The translations under genes were made by a program, and so were the position numbers. DNA of 64,000 nucleotides from JBJXGV01 sp046160485 (GTDB lineage: Bacteria > Orphanbacterota > Orphanbacteria > JBJXGV01): assembly GCA_046160485.1 (NCBI GenBank), contig JBJXGV010000012.1, positions 1 to 64,000 on the forward strand, given 5' to 3'. The notes under the pieces are model-generated. The model saw only the letters and a list, made by a program, of their open reading frames with translations, had not been told where the DNA came from and did no database searches. Within the stretch, counting starts at the first letter, position 1; every line of letters begins with the position of its first letter. Of this stretch, positions 27,318-34,403 are shown one piece after another.

Positions 27318-29192
27318 TCACGGGATGCGGGACGGGCCGATGCGCAGCGACAGGGCGCCCTCCGCGACGGCGGCGGCTCCGCGCGGCGCGTGCACGACCG
27401 CGCCGATCGAAAGCCGCGCCTCGCGCGTCAGCACGCGCTCGACGACGAGGCTCGTGCGCCAGCCCGACAGACGCGCCGACGAGGCCAGCGAAACGAACCG
27501 CACCGATCCCGGAAAGAGGGTCTCCGGAAGACGCGGGACCACGGCGCCCGAGTCGCCGGAGAATCGAGTCGCCGAGAACGCGGGTCTAAACCCCGCAAAG
27601 CCACCGATGCGAACGCGCCCCTGCACGTATCCGCCGCGCCGCGACTCCTCCCCGTCCGAGCGAAGCGTGACGCCACTCGCGACGAGTGACACCGTCGAGT
27701 TCCCGCGCAGCCGGTTCTCGAGCTGCACGCGGAGCGCGTAGCGATCGCTTGCGTCCAACTCGTTCGAGTCGCCCGCGAGTTCCTCGAAGCGGGTCTTGCG
27801 GCTTGCGACGACGGCGTAGCGGCGCGCGCCGCGCCCGGCTTCCAACGCGACTCGCGTCTCGCGCCCGTGCTCGAGCGCCGAGCCCTCGCGCGGCGGCGCG
27901 ACATCGCTCCAACGATCGTGCACGGCTTCCAACGCAACGCCCGCCACACGCGTGCGAGCGCGCCACGTCAGTCCGACTTCGTTGGCAGACCGGCCTCGCG
28001 CTGCCGGCGGCGCGGCGTGCAGCGTCCGATAGTTCGCGTCGTAGCGGCGCGCCGTCAGCGCGACCGCGCTCGCGCCGCGCCGCCACTCGGCGCCTCCGAT
28101 CCGCGCCGCGCCGCCGCCCGCGCGCACCGCCCACTCCGCAGCGACGAAGACCGGCCCGAGCGGAGCGGCAAGATCGGCGCCGGCGGCGGAATCGCGGCGC
28201 CCCGTCGGCAGCGACGAACCGGTTCGCGGCGCGAGCGGCGGATTAAGCCCCGTCGCGCGGAACGAAGTCGCCAAGCGCGCGCCCCCTCGCCAGCGCAGCT
28301 CCGCGCGCACGGCCGCCGTCGCGTCGTCGAGGCGGTCGCGCGCCGCAACTTCGGACGCGGTTCGATGAAGCCCGCCATCCGCCAGACTCGTCACGTTGCC
28401 TTCGTCGTTCACGCGCGCGTCGCGGGGAGTGCGCGAGCCAAGCACGGTGATCGCACAGCGCGCACCTCCGACCTCGGCCGCGACGCCGCGGAAGTGGCCT
28501 TCCTCTCCGACGCCGCGATGTGCGGAGAGCCCGCGCCCCGCGCGGAGCGCGCGATCGAGCGAGAGCGCCGCGCCCGTCGCCGCGCGCGCGCTCGAGAGGA
28601 CGAGCCCGCGCCCCCAGTCGACATCGAGCGCTCCGGCGACGACGCGCGCGCGGCCCGCGCGAAGATCGAGCCACGCTGATCGGTAGTCCGCGAGCGCGCG
28701 CTCGCGCGGATCGCGCTCGAGCACGCCGCCGAATCGAACGCCGCCGCGCGCGAACTCCGAGCGTTCGATAAGTCGCTCCCCCCGGGGCAACCCGCCGAAG
28801 CTACTCTCGAACGAAAGCCGCCCTCGCGTTCGTGACACCGCGGCCGGCGCGACGACGTACGGCCGCAACCGCGCGAGCAATTGCGGATCGGCGCCCGGCA
28901 CACGCAACAAACCCTCGGCGCGGCGGAACGGGAGAAGCGCGCGCGCGTTCTCCGCACGTGCAGCGAAGCCCGCCGGCACGCCCGGCACAGCCTCGAGCAC
29001 GCCGAGCGGATCGTTCCCCAAATTCACCGGGTGATCGACGAGCCACTCGATCTCCGCAGCGAGGTCCTCGTCCGCCTGCGCGTCGACGACCGCATCGGCG
29101 TCGGTCTGCGCGGCCACGCGCGCCGCGCCGCCGCACAGGATCGCCGTCGCGACCAACGCTACGACCCCGCATGCCCTCCCACGCTCCCCCAT
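27318..29192 (-). CDS. secreted helix-hairpin-helix plus beta-barrel-like protein, unknown function
   Basis: 624-residue protein with a signal peptide (about 1-28, ending ARVAAQ). Residues about 35-115 are acidic and contain ComEA-like helix-hairpin-helix stretches: NLGNDPLGVLEAVPGVPAGFA and RVPGADPQLLARLRPYV. From about 125 on, the sequence alternates polar and hydrophobic residues in short beta-strands rich in Arg, Gly and Ala, with RGRLSFESSFGGLPRGERL and GLVLSSARAATGA, compatible with an outer-membrane barrel. Similar HhH-barrel layouts occur in proteins annotated only as hypothetical. A role in DNA or surface binding would be speculation. The candidate promoter at 29202-29230 would leave almost no leader. 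Confidence 0.7.
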   Translation of the reverse strand: MGERGRACGVVALVATAILCGGAARVAAQTDADAVVDAQADEDLAAEIEWLVDHPVNLGNDPLGVLEAVPGVPAGFAARAENARALLPFRRAEGLLRVPGADPQLLARLRPYVVAPAAVSRTRGRLSFESSFGGLPRGERLIERSEFARGGVRFGGVLERDPRERALADYRSAWLDLRAGRARVVAGALDVDWGRGLVLSSARAATGAALSLDRALRAGRGLSAHRGVGEEGHFRGVAAEVGGARCAITVLGSRTPRDARVNDEGNVTSLADGGLHRTASEVAARDRLDDATAAVRAELRWRGGARLATSFRATGLNPPLAPRTGSSLPTGRRDSAAGADLAAPLGPVFVAAEWAVRAGGGAARIGGAEWRRGASAVALTARRYDANYRTLHAAPPAARGRSANEVGLTWRARTRVAGVALEAVHDRWSDVAPPREGSALEHGRETRVALEAGRGARRYAVVASRKTRFEELAGDSNELDASDRYALRVQLENRLRGNSTVSLVASGVTLRSDGEESRRGGYVQGRVRIGGFAGFRPAFSATRFSGDSGAVVPRLPETLFPGSVRFVSLASSARLSGWRTSLVVERVLTREARLSIGAVVHAPRGAAAVAEGALSLRIGPSRIP

Positions 29193-29201
29193 CGCGGCGC
29201 G

Positions 29202-29230
29202 AACCTAGTGATCGCGAGGCGAGCCATCAA
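29202..29230 (-). promoter_or_regulatory. candidate promoter of HhH-barrel protein
   Basis: Minus-strand TTGATG (29225-29230), 17-bp spacer, TAGGTT (29202-29207). The -10 ends only about 10 bp before the ATG at 29192, so a transcript from here would be leaderless or nearly so. Confidence 0.5.
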
Positions 29231-29289
29231 GACGTCTTCGCGCGGTGAGATCGAACAACTCCGTGAGCGTCGCATCCGCCACGAATCTG

Positions 29290-29325
29290 CGCGCAAAAAC
29301 AAAGAGGCGGCTGGTTCGCCGCCTC
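29290..29325 (-). terminator. intrinsic terminator of cysteine-repeat gene
   Basis: On the minus strand, GAGGCGGC and GCCGCCTC (29318-29325 and 29304-29311) form a perfect 8-bp stem with a 6-nt loop, followed at once by TTTGTTTTTG. It lies about 85 bp after the stop of the gene at 29412 and separates it from the next minus-strand gene. It is the clearest intrinsic terminator in the window. Confidence 0.85.
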
Positions 29326-29411
29326 TCGACTTCGTCATCCGATCACTCTCGCACGCCGGCGGTCATGCTCTCGAGCCCGCCGACGCTCGCCGTCGCGCGA
29401 GGACCGCGCCG

Positions 29412-30611
29412 CTACCGGAACAACGACTTGATCTTCCCCCACGACTTCGGCTCGACACTGTTCGCCGGAACGCACTCCACGGTCGAGCAGGTGTACGACG
29501 ACCCGTCGGTAATTCCGCCCTGGGCCAAGCAGTCGATCACAGAGAGTTCGATGCAAGAACCGTCGGGAAAACAGCACGCAAGGGGTAGATCCGGACACCC
29601 GCAGCCGTTTATCGCGCAGGTCGTGCCGGAGCCTACGAAAATGCCGCCAGCAGCGATGCAATCTTCGGGCGTGAGGTCATCTTCGCAGAACCCACCGGGA
29701 CAAAAACAGCACGCGCCCGTCGGTGGCGGACAGTTCGCATCCGCGCACGCGACGTCGTTGCCGGCATACGTGCCGCCGTTCGCCACGCAATCGCTCTCGA
29801 TCATGATTTGGCAGGCGCCGTCCGGCAAGCAACACGCGCCCACGAACGGCGGGCCGCACGAAACCTCGGCGCAGGACGTGAATAGGCCCATGAAGACGCC
29901 GCTCATCGCGTCACATTGCGTCTGCGGGAGTACTTGGCAGGAGCGATCGGGGAAACAGCACGCACCGGAGGGCCCGTCATCCGGGCAAAAGACTTCGCTG
30001 CAGAGAGTCTGGTTCCCCATGAAGATGCCGTCGTTCGCAGCGCAGTCCGCCTCTGACAGAACCGCGCACGAAAAGTCCGGAAGGCAGCACGCGCCGGTTT
30101 GAGGCGGAGGCGGATCGAGTGCCGTCCCCGGATTCGTCGTGAAGAGCTGGTAGGCCGTACCCGAACCGAGCTGCGAGAACACGTAGAACGGGTTGTAGAT
30201 GTCGATGATCGGTGTGACCGCCCCTAGTGGACTCGTAATCCGGAGCGTGACGTTTCCGATGTGGTCGACGCCCCCTTGGCTGAACCCGTTGCCGCCGAAT
30301 CCGACGCCGTTCGGGTGGGAGAAGTCGTCGATCGGGAAGTTCGAGCCTCCCGTCACCACGTAGGTCGCGCTGAGAAACTGAACGCTCCCCGGCGTCCACT
30401 CGATGTAGGCCAGGTAGTTGGTCCACGTAAACGACTGCGCGTCGACCCAAAGCCCGATCGTGACATCCGTGTTCGGGGGGAGAGTGAGTGGGGACGTATC
30501 AGGCAAGCCGTCGCCGTTGCCATCAGTCCAGATTTGTCCGGCGCGCGCGTCTGTGACAGTGATCGACGAGAGAGTCAGCGCTGTCAGAAGAATCGCAAGC
30601 AGGTGTCGCAT
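29412..30611 (-). CDS. secreted protein with N-terminal beta domain and five six-cysteine repeats
   Basis: 399-residue exported protein of unknown function. The signal peptide is MRHLLAILLTALTLSSITVTDARAG. Residues about 25-165 are a beta-rich domain with GDGLPDTSP and TNYLAYIEWTPGSVQFLSA, resembling cohesin-like sandwich domains. From about 170, five repeats of about 42 residues follow, each starting GACC or ACCF and ending near TxCxxxxC (for example GACCLPDFSC ... LCSEVFC); the fourth is slightly longer and has an extra Cys pair (GACCFCPGGFC). All cysteines are likely paired in disulfides outside the cytoplasm. The tail ends KSWGKIKSLFR without a membrane helix. GGGAG lies 8 nt before the ATG. 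Confidence 0.82.
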   Translation of the reverse strand: MRHLLAILLTALTLSSITVTDARAGQIWTDGNGDGLPDTSPLTLPPNTDVTIGLWVDAQSFTWTNYLAYIEWTPGSVQFLSATYVVTGGSNFPIDDFSHPNGVGFGGNGFSQGGVDHIGNVTLRITSPLGAVTPIIDIYNPFYVFSQLGSGTAYQLFTTNPGTALDPPPPQTGACCLPDFSCAVLSEADCAANDGIFMGNQTLCSEVFCPDDGPSGACCFPDRSCQVLPQTQCDAMSGVFMGLFTSCAEVSCGPPFVGACCLPDGACQIMIESDCVANGGTYAGNDVACADANCPPPTGACCFCPGGFCEDDLTPEDCIAAGGIFVGSGTTCAINGCGCPDLPLACCFPDGSCIELSVIDCLAQGGITDGSSYTCSTVECVPANSVEPKSWGKIKSLFR

Positions 30612-30806
30612 GTCGAAAACTCCCTTCGCGAAGCGGGCCAGGTCGCGCGGCACAAGACGGAGCGGGCGTGGTCGGTTCGCCCAGCGCGGCGGGGCAGGCT
30701 TCGGGGCCGCGACTCTCGTGCCGATAACGGGACCGAGTCTACCACCGCCGCCGTACCCGGCGAAAGTCCCTTGGCGGCTTCTTGCGGTCCCTCGACGGTC
30801 AATTGC

Positions 30807-30835
30807 TTGACGCGCCCGCGCGCGCTTGTTAGCGT
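30807..30835 (+). promoter_or_regulatory. candidate promoter of otsB-glycosyltransferase pair
   Basis: TTGACG (30807-30812), 17-bp spacer, TAGCGT (30830-30835), 58 bp before the likely TTG start of otsB. A minus-strand TTGACC also begins within this same stretch (30798-30803). Confidence 0.55.
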
Positions 30836-30880
30836 CGTCGCCGTTCATCCAACCCGCACTCCCGTGACGTGGCCGGGGCA

Positions 30881-30885
30881 AAGGA
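30881..30885 (+). promoter_or_regulatory. ribosome binding site that decides the otsB start
   Basis: AAGGA ends 7 nt before a TTG at 30893. The alternative in-frame GTG at 30869 has no such site, so TTG is preferred although it is a rarer start codon. Confidence 0.55.
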
Positions 30886-30892
30886 AATCCAG

Positions 30893-31705
30893 TTGAAGAT
30901 TCCGCTTCTTCTCGCCGAAGCGTCGCTTAAGACGATCGAGCGGTCGTGCCTGGCGTCGGGCCAGATCCTTCTAGCGATCGACTACGACGGCGCGCTCCTC
31001 GACGGCGCCGACGTCGAGACCGACGCCGCGCTTCCCGAAGCGACGCGCGATTGCCTGCGGCGCCTCGCGTCGCGCCCGAACATCGACATCGTTCTGCTCT
31101 CGGGGCGCACGCTTAAGGAAATGCAAAAGCTCATCAAGGTGAAAGAGGTCGCGCTCGCGGCGGTGCACGGGCTCGAGCTGTTCGACGGCGGCGAACGCGA
31201 GGCGCACGACGATTTCCTCCGCGCCGAACGCATCATCGAGACGACGATCGAGGAGATGGGCGGCAAGATCGAAGGGTGGAGCGGCGCGAAGATCGAGAAC
31301 CGGCGCGTTTCGCTCTGCGTGCATCACCCGACGATCTCGCGCAAGGATGCGGAGGGGCTCGCGGCGCATCTCGTCGAGCGGCTCGAGGGCGAGCGCGTGC
31401 AGATCGTGCAGGCGCGCCGCACGATCGAGATCCTCCCCGACATCGCGTGGGACCGCAGCCTCGCGGTGCGCCGCTTCATGGAGCGCCACCGGCGCGGCGG
31501 CACGTTCCCGCTTCTCATCTGCGCGGGAGACTACCCGTTCGACATTCCGTCGCTGCGCATGACGCGCGACATGAGCGGCATCGCGATCGGCATCGGCCGT
31601 GACGCCGCGCGCTCGGGCAGCTACGTCGCCGAGAGCCCCGCCGACCTGGTTCGCTTCCTCGAGGTCCTCGACGGCTGGATGGCCGTGAAGGCCGCCGTCG
31701 CGTGA
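30893..31705 (+). CDS. otsB: trehalose-6-phosphate phosphatase-like HAD hydrolase
   Basis: HAD-superfamily phosphatase of the OtsB type. The nucleophile motif is LLAIDYDGALLD (Asp30 and Asp32 from the TTG start), then VVLLSGRTLKEM-like motif II (IVLLSGRT), GLELFDGG, and the cap region with ENRRVSLCVHHP and IEILPDIAWDRSLAVRRF, as in trehalose-phosphatases. The last motif reads CAGDYPFDIPSLR, whereas OtsB usually has GDDxTDE, so the second acidic residue is shifted or missing. No otsA synthase is present, so the real substrate may be another sugar phosphate. The following glycosyltransferase overlaps its stop (GTGA). If GTG 30869 is used, eight residues are added. Confidence 0.8.
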   Translation: MKIPLLLAEASLKTIERSCLASGQILLAIDYDGALLDGADVETDAALPEATRDCLRRLASRPNIDIVLLSGRTLKEMQKLIKVKEVALAAVHGLELFDGGEREAHDDFLRAERIIETTIEEMGGKIEGWSGAKIENRRVSLCVHHPTISRKDAEGLAAHLVERLEGERVQIVQARRTIEILPDIAWDRSLAVRRFMERHRRGGTFPLLICAGDYPFDIPSLRMTRDMSGIAIGIGRDAARSGSYVAESPADLVRFLEVLDGWMAVKAAVA

Positions 31706-32586
31706 GCCCCGCGCCGCGCGCGGTGAACTCGCTCTCGGTCGTCGTTCCGGTTTACAACGAGGCGGGCGAGATCGCGGCGTTTCTCGGGCGGCTGCGCGCG
31801 GTGCTCGACGCGTGGGGCGGCGCGTACGAGGTGATCGCGGTCGACGACGGCTCGCGCGACGGCACCGATCGCGCGATCGCCGCCATGCCGCCCGCGCCGT
31901 GGCTGCGCGTCATCACGCACGAGCGCAACCGCGGCTACGGCGAGTCGCTCAAGACCGGCATCTCGCACGCCGTGCACGAAGAGATCCTCATCACCGACGC
32001 GGACGGCACGTACGATCCCGCGGACATTCCGAAGATCCTCGCGCTCGCGGACGGCGCGGACATGGTCGTCGGCGCGCGCTCCGGAAAGGGCGCGCAGATC
32101 CCGCTCATTCGCCGCCCCGCGAAGTGGATTCTCGGCGCGCTCGCGAACTTCCTCCTCGAGACGAAGATCGCCGACCTCAACTCCGGGCTCCGGCTCTTCC
32201 GCAAGGCGCAAGCCGTGCCGCTCTTCCCCATCTTGCCCGCAGGATTCTCGTTCACGACGACGATCACGCTCGCGTCGCTTTCGCGCGGACGCCGCGTGAC
32301 GTACGTGCCGATCGGCTACCACCGCCGCACCGGCACCTCGAAGATTCGGCCCATCCGCGACACGCTCAACTTCGCCGCGCTGATCCTCAAGACCGTGATC
32401 TATTTTCGCCCGCTGCGCGTCTTCGTGCCGCTCTCGCTCGCGTTCTTCATCTCCGGCGCCGGCCTCCTCATCTACTGGGCCATCGCACGCCACGGCCTCT
32501 CGACACCCGCCGTCTTGCTCCTGCTAACGGGCGTCAATCTCGCCGCGATCGGCGCAATCGCCGACCTCATCGTCAACAAACCGTAG
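31702..32586 (+). CDS. family 2 glycosyltransferase with two C-terminal membrane helices
   Basis: 294-residue polyprenyl-phosphate glycosyltransferase-like protein. Catalytic motifs: SVVVPVYNEAGE, VIAVDDGSRDGT, NRGYGESLKTG and ITDADGTYDP. DLNSGLRLFRK and the VPIGYHRRTGTSKI region match DPM1/GtrB-like proteins. Two hydrophobic segments follow at about 240-265 and 270-290, so it is likely an inner-membrane enzyme using a nucleotide sugar to charge undecaprenyl phosphate. The GTG start overlaps the otsB stop. It converges with the secreted protein at 32601, 14 bp apart. Confidence 0.87.
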   Translation: MSPAPRAVNSLSVVVPVYNEAGEIAAFLGRLRAVLDAWGGAYEVIAVDDGSRDGTDRAIAAMPPAPWLRVITHERNRGYGESLKTGISHAVHEEILITDADGTYDPADIPKILALADGADMVVGARSGKGAQIPLIRRPAKWILGALANFLLETKIADLNSGLRLFRKAQAVPLFPILPAGFSFTTTITLASLSRGRRVTYVPIGYHRRTGTSKIRPIRDTLNFAALILKTVIYFRPLRVFVPLSLAFFISGAGLLIYWAIARHGLSTPAVLLLLTGVNLAAIGAIADLIVNKP

Positions 32587-32600
32587 ATTCTTCGGAGTTG

Positions 32601-34055
32601 TTATCGAACGACGACGAGCTTCTTGCTCGCGCGTTCGTGACCCGCATCCGCGCGCAAGAAGTAGACGCCCGCGGCGACTGGGCGTCCCGCGTCATCAGTG
32701 CCGTCCCATTGCCACGTGAGCGATGTGCTCGATCGCTGCGGCGCCGTGAAGCCGCGCACGCGCCGACCGCTCGTGTCGTAGAGGTCTACGCGCGCGTCGC
32801 CGGGCGCCGAATGAAGAAGGCTGAATTGCGTCCGGCCTTCGAACGCTGGATTCGGCACGAGCGTCAGCCGCAGCGCGGCGCCCCCTACCGAACCTGCGAC
32901 GCCGACGTCCGTCGCCGCATCGCTCACTGCGTACATCAGATCACCCGGCGCCGCGTCGTAGTACGCGACATGCTTGCGCCCCAGCGCATCGATCCCGAGG
33001 CTCACGCGGTCGAGACTTGTCACCGTGTCGATCGCCGTGATGGTCCACGCACTGCTCGCCTTCGTGGCCAACTTGATCGCAAACGTCGTCGCGCTCAGAA
33101 ACCCCGTGTACGCAATCCACGGGTTGTTGTCGCCATCCGTAGCAATGCTCGAGTAGTACCCCGTCGTCCCCGCCGTATCGACGATCTCGATCTGCCACGT
33201 GCCACCAACATTCCTGGCGTAGCGCAGATCGAAGCTCGGCCCCGTCTTCTGATAGCTGATGTGCGATTCGCCCGCGGAATCGATAGCGAGCGATGTGAAG
33301 AGCCCGTTGGAGGTCGTCGTATCAACCTTGACGTCGGTCCACGCCCCACTGTCGACGTCACGAGTCGTCCATGCGAGATCACCGCCCGCTCCGTCCTGAA
33401 ATGCCGCGATGAGGCGGCCATCAGTGCCGCGCTTAACGCTGCTGTGCTGGACGGAAGCATTGCTCTTGATCACCTGAGAAACCCACCCGGACTCTGTACG
33501 GTGGCGATCGATGAACGTTGGCGATGACGTTGTCGGGTACGTTACGTGCGGTTCGCCGGACGAGTCGTAGCACACCGAAACACTCGCTCCCCCGCCCAAG
33601 AAATCATTTATCCCGACGATCCATGATCCGGCCAATCGTTCTTCGAAACGGACGTAGTTCGATGTCCCGGATGCGTAGGCAACACCGACTGCTCCGTCAG
33701 ACGCCACCGCGATTGCCGTCGTAGCGTCATTACTCGGCGAGCCACCTGCTAGTTGAACGAGTTCATGAACCCACGGCGCACCCGTAGATGTCGCGTACCA
33801 AACCGAGCGATTCGGTGAATCGCGATAGGCAATGTTAGGAGCGCCCGAAGCGTCGAGCGCGAGAGAACAGAATTCGCCGACGTTGCCAGTTGTGTCCGCT
33901 GCAACGATCGTCCATTGGATCTCGCCCATCGCAGTGCGGGGTGAAGCGAGCGCTATGAGCGCGAAGCAGACCGAGCCCCACGCGCAGCGCACGAACCTGC
34001 GCAACGGCATCCGGTGGATCCTCGCGATCGCCGCATTGCGTGTTCCGATTGGCAT
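32601..34055 (-). CDS. secreted beta-propeller-like protein with FlgD/T9SS-type C-terminal domain
   Basis: 484-residue exported protein. The signal peptide is best from an internal Met16 (MPLRRFVRCAWGSVCFALIALASPRTAMG), but GGAGG stands 5 nt before the ATG at 34055, giving a 15-residue basic extension. Repeated units of the form SxALDASGxPxIAYRD (for example LAIDSAGESHISYQ, SIATDGDNNPWIAYTG, LGIDALGRKHVAYYD) occur about every 45-50 residues, suggesting a beta-propeller. Residues about 395-484 form the Ig-like tail found in FlgD and in type IX-secreted proteins: LVPNPAFEGRTQFSL, VDLYDTSGRRVRGF and GVYFLRADAG. Ligand or enzyme function is unknown. Confidence 0.8.
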   Translation of the reverse strand: MPIGTRNAAIARIHRMPLRRFVRCAWGSVCFALIALASPRTAMGEIQWTIVAADTTGNVGEFCSLALDASGAPNIAYRDSPNRSVWYATSTGAPWVHELVQLAGGSPSNDATTAIAVASDGAVGVAYASGTSNYVRFEERLAGSWIVGINDFLGGGASVSVCYDSSGEPHVTYPTTSSPTFIDRHRTESGWVSQVIKSNASVQHSSVKRGTDGRLIAAFQDGAGGDLAWTTRDVDSGAWTDVKVDTTTSNGLFTSLAIDSAGESHISYQKTGPSFDLRYARNVGGTWQIEIVDTAGTTGYYSSIATDGDNNPWIAYTGFLSATTFAIKLATKASSAWTITAIDTVTSLDRVSLGIDALGRKHVAYYDAAPGDLMYAVSDAATDVGVAGSVGGAALRLTLVPNPAFEGRTQFSLLHSAPGDARVDLYDTSGRRVRGFTAPQRSSTSLTWQWDGTDDAGRPVAAGVYFLRADAGHERASKKLVVVR

Positions 34056-34108
34056 ACGCGCCTCCGGGCCGTGGAGATCGGCCCGTTCCCAGTCGCTCGA
34101 CGGGCACT

Positions 34109-34137
34109 ATTCTGCGCGCACGTCACCGGATCGTCAA
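34109..34137 (-). promoter_or_regulatory. candidate promoter of FlgD-tailed secreted protein
   Basis: Minus-strand TTGACG (34132-34137), 17-bp spacer, CAGAAT (34109-34114), about 54 bp before the ATG. Confidence 0.6.
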
Positions 34138-34204
34138 CCGCGCAAGCGCGGGACGTCCGGCGCAACCGCTGACTGTCGCGGAAGAATTGCGCAAACGTGG
34201 TGAG

Positions 34205-34371
34205 GGCGCGGCGCGAGGCATCGTCCGCAGCGGGCGTGGAGTGGTGGCCGCCTAGTTCCGTGTTCGGCGATCGCTCCGCGCAATCGAGAGCGGCCACCGA
34301 GGCTCCCCGAGCGCAGCGAGTGCGGCAGCACGAGCAAGCGTCCCGCAGCGGACGATACCTCGCGCCGCGAC
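34205..34371. repeat. nested inverted repeat in 348-bp intergenic gap (34056-34403)
   Basis: The arms 34205-34234 and 34342-34371 match in inverted orientation at 27 of 30 bases; in minus-strand RNA one mismatch becomes a G-U pair. Inside, GGTGGCCGC (34243-34251) and GCGGCCACC (34290-34298) form a second perfect 9-bp inverted pair, so the whole 167 bp could fold as a long interrupted hairpin. Minus-strand transcription from the VWA gene would run into it. There is no credible gene in the gap apart from the promoter at 34109-34137. It may be a 3' structured element, a REP-like palindrome or a small RNA. Confidence 0.65.
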
Positions 34372-34403
34372 CCGTCCACGCGCAGGGCTCTTGCTATTCC
34401 GCT

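Noticed and set aside
34056..34403. Small coding gene in the inverted-repeat gap
   Set aside because: Frames of 60-120 codons on both strands have shadow-like or repeat-derived composition and no ribosome site.
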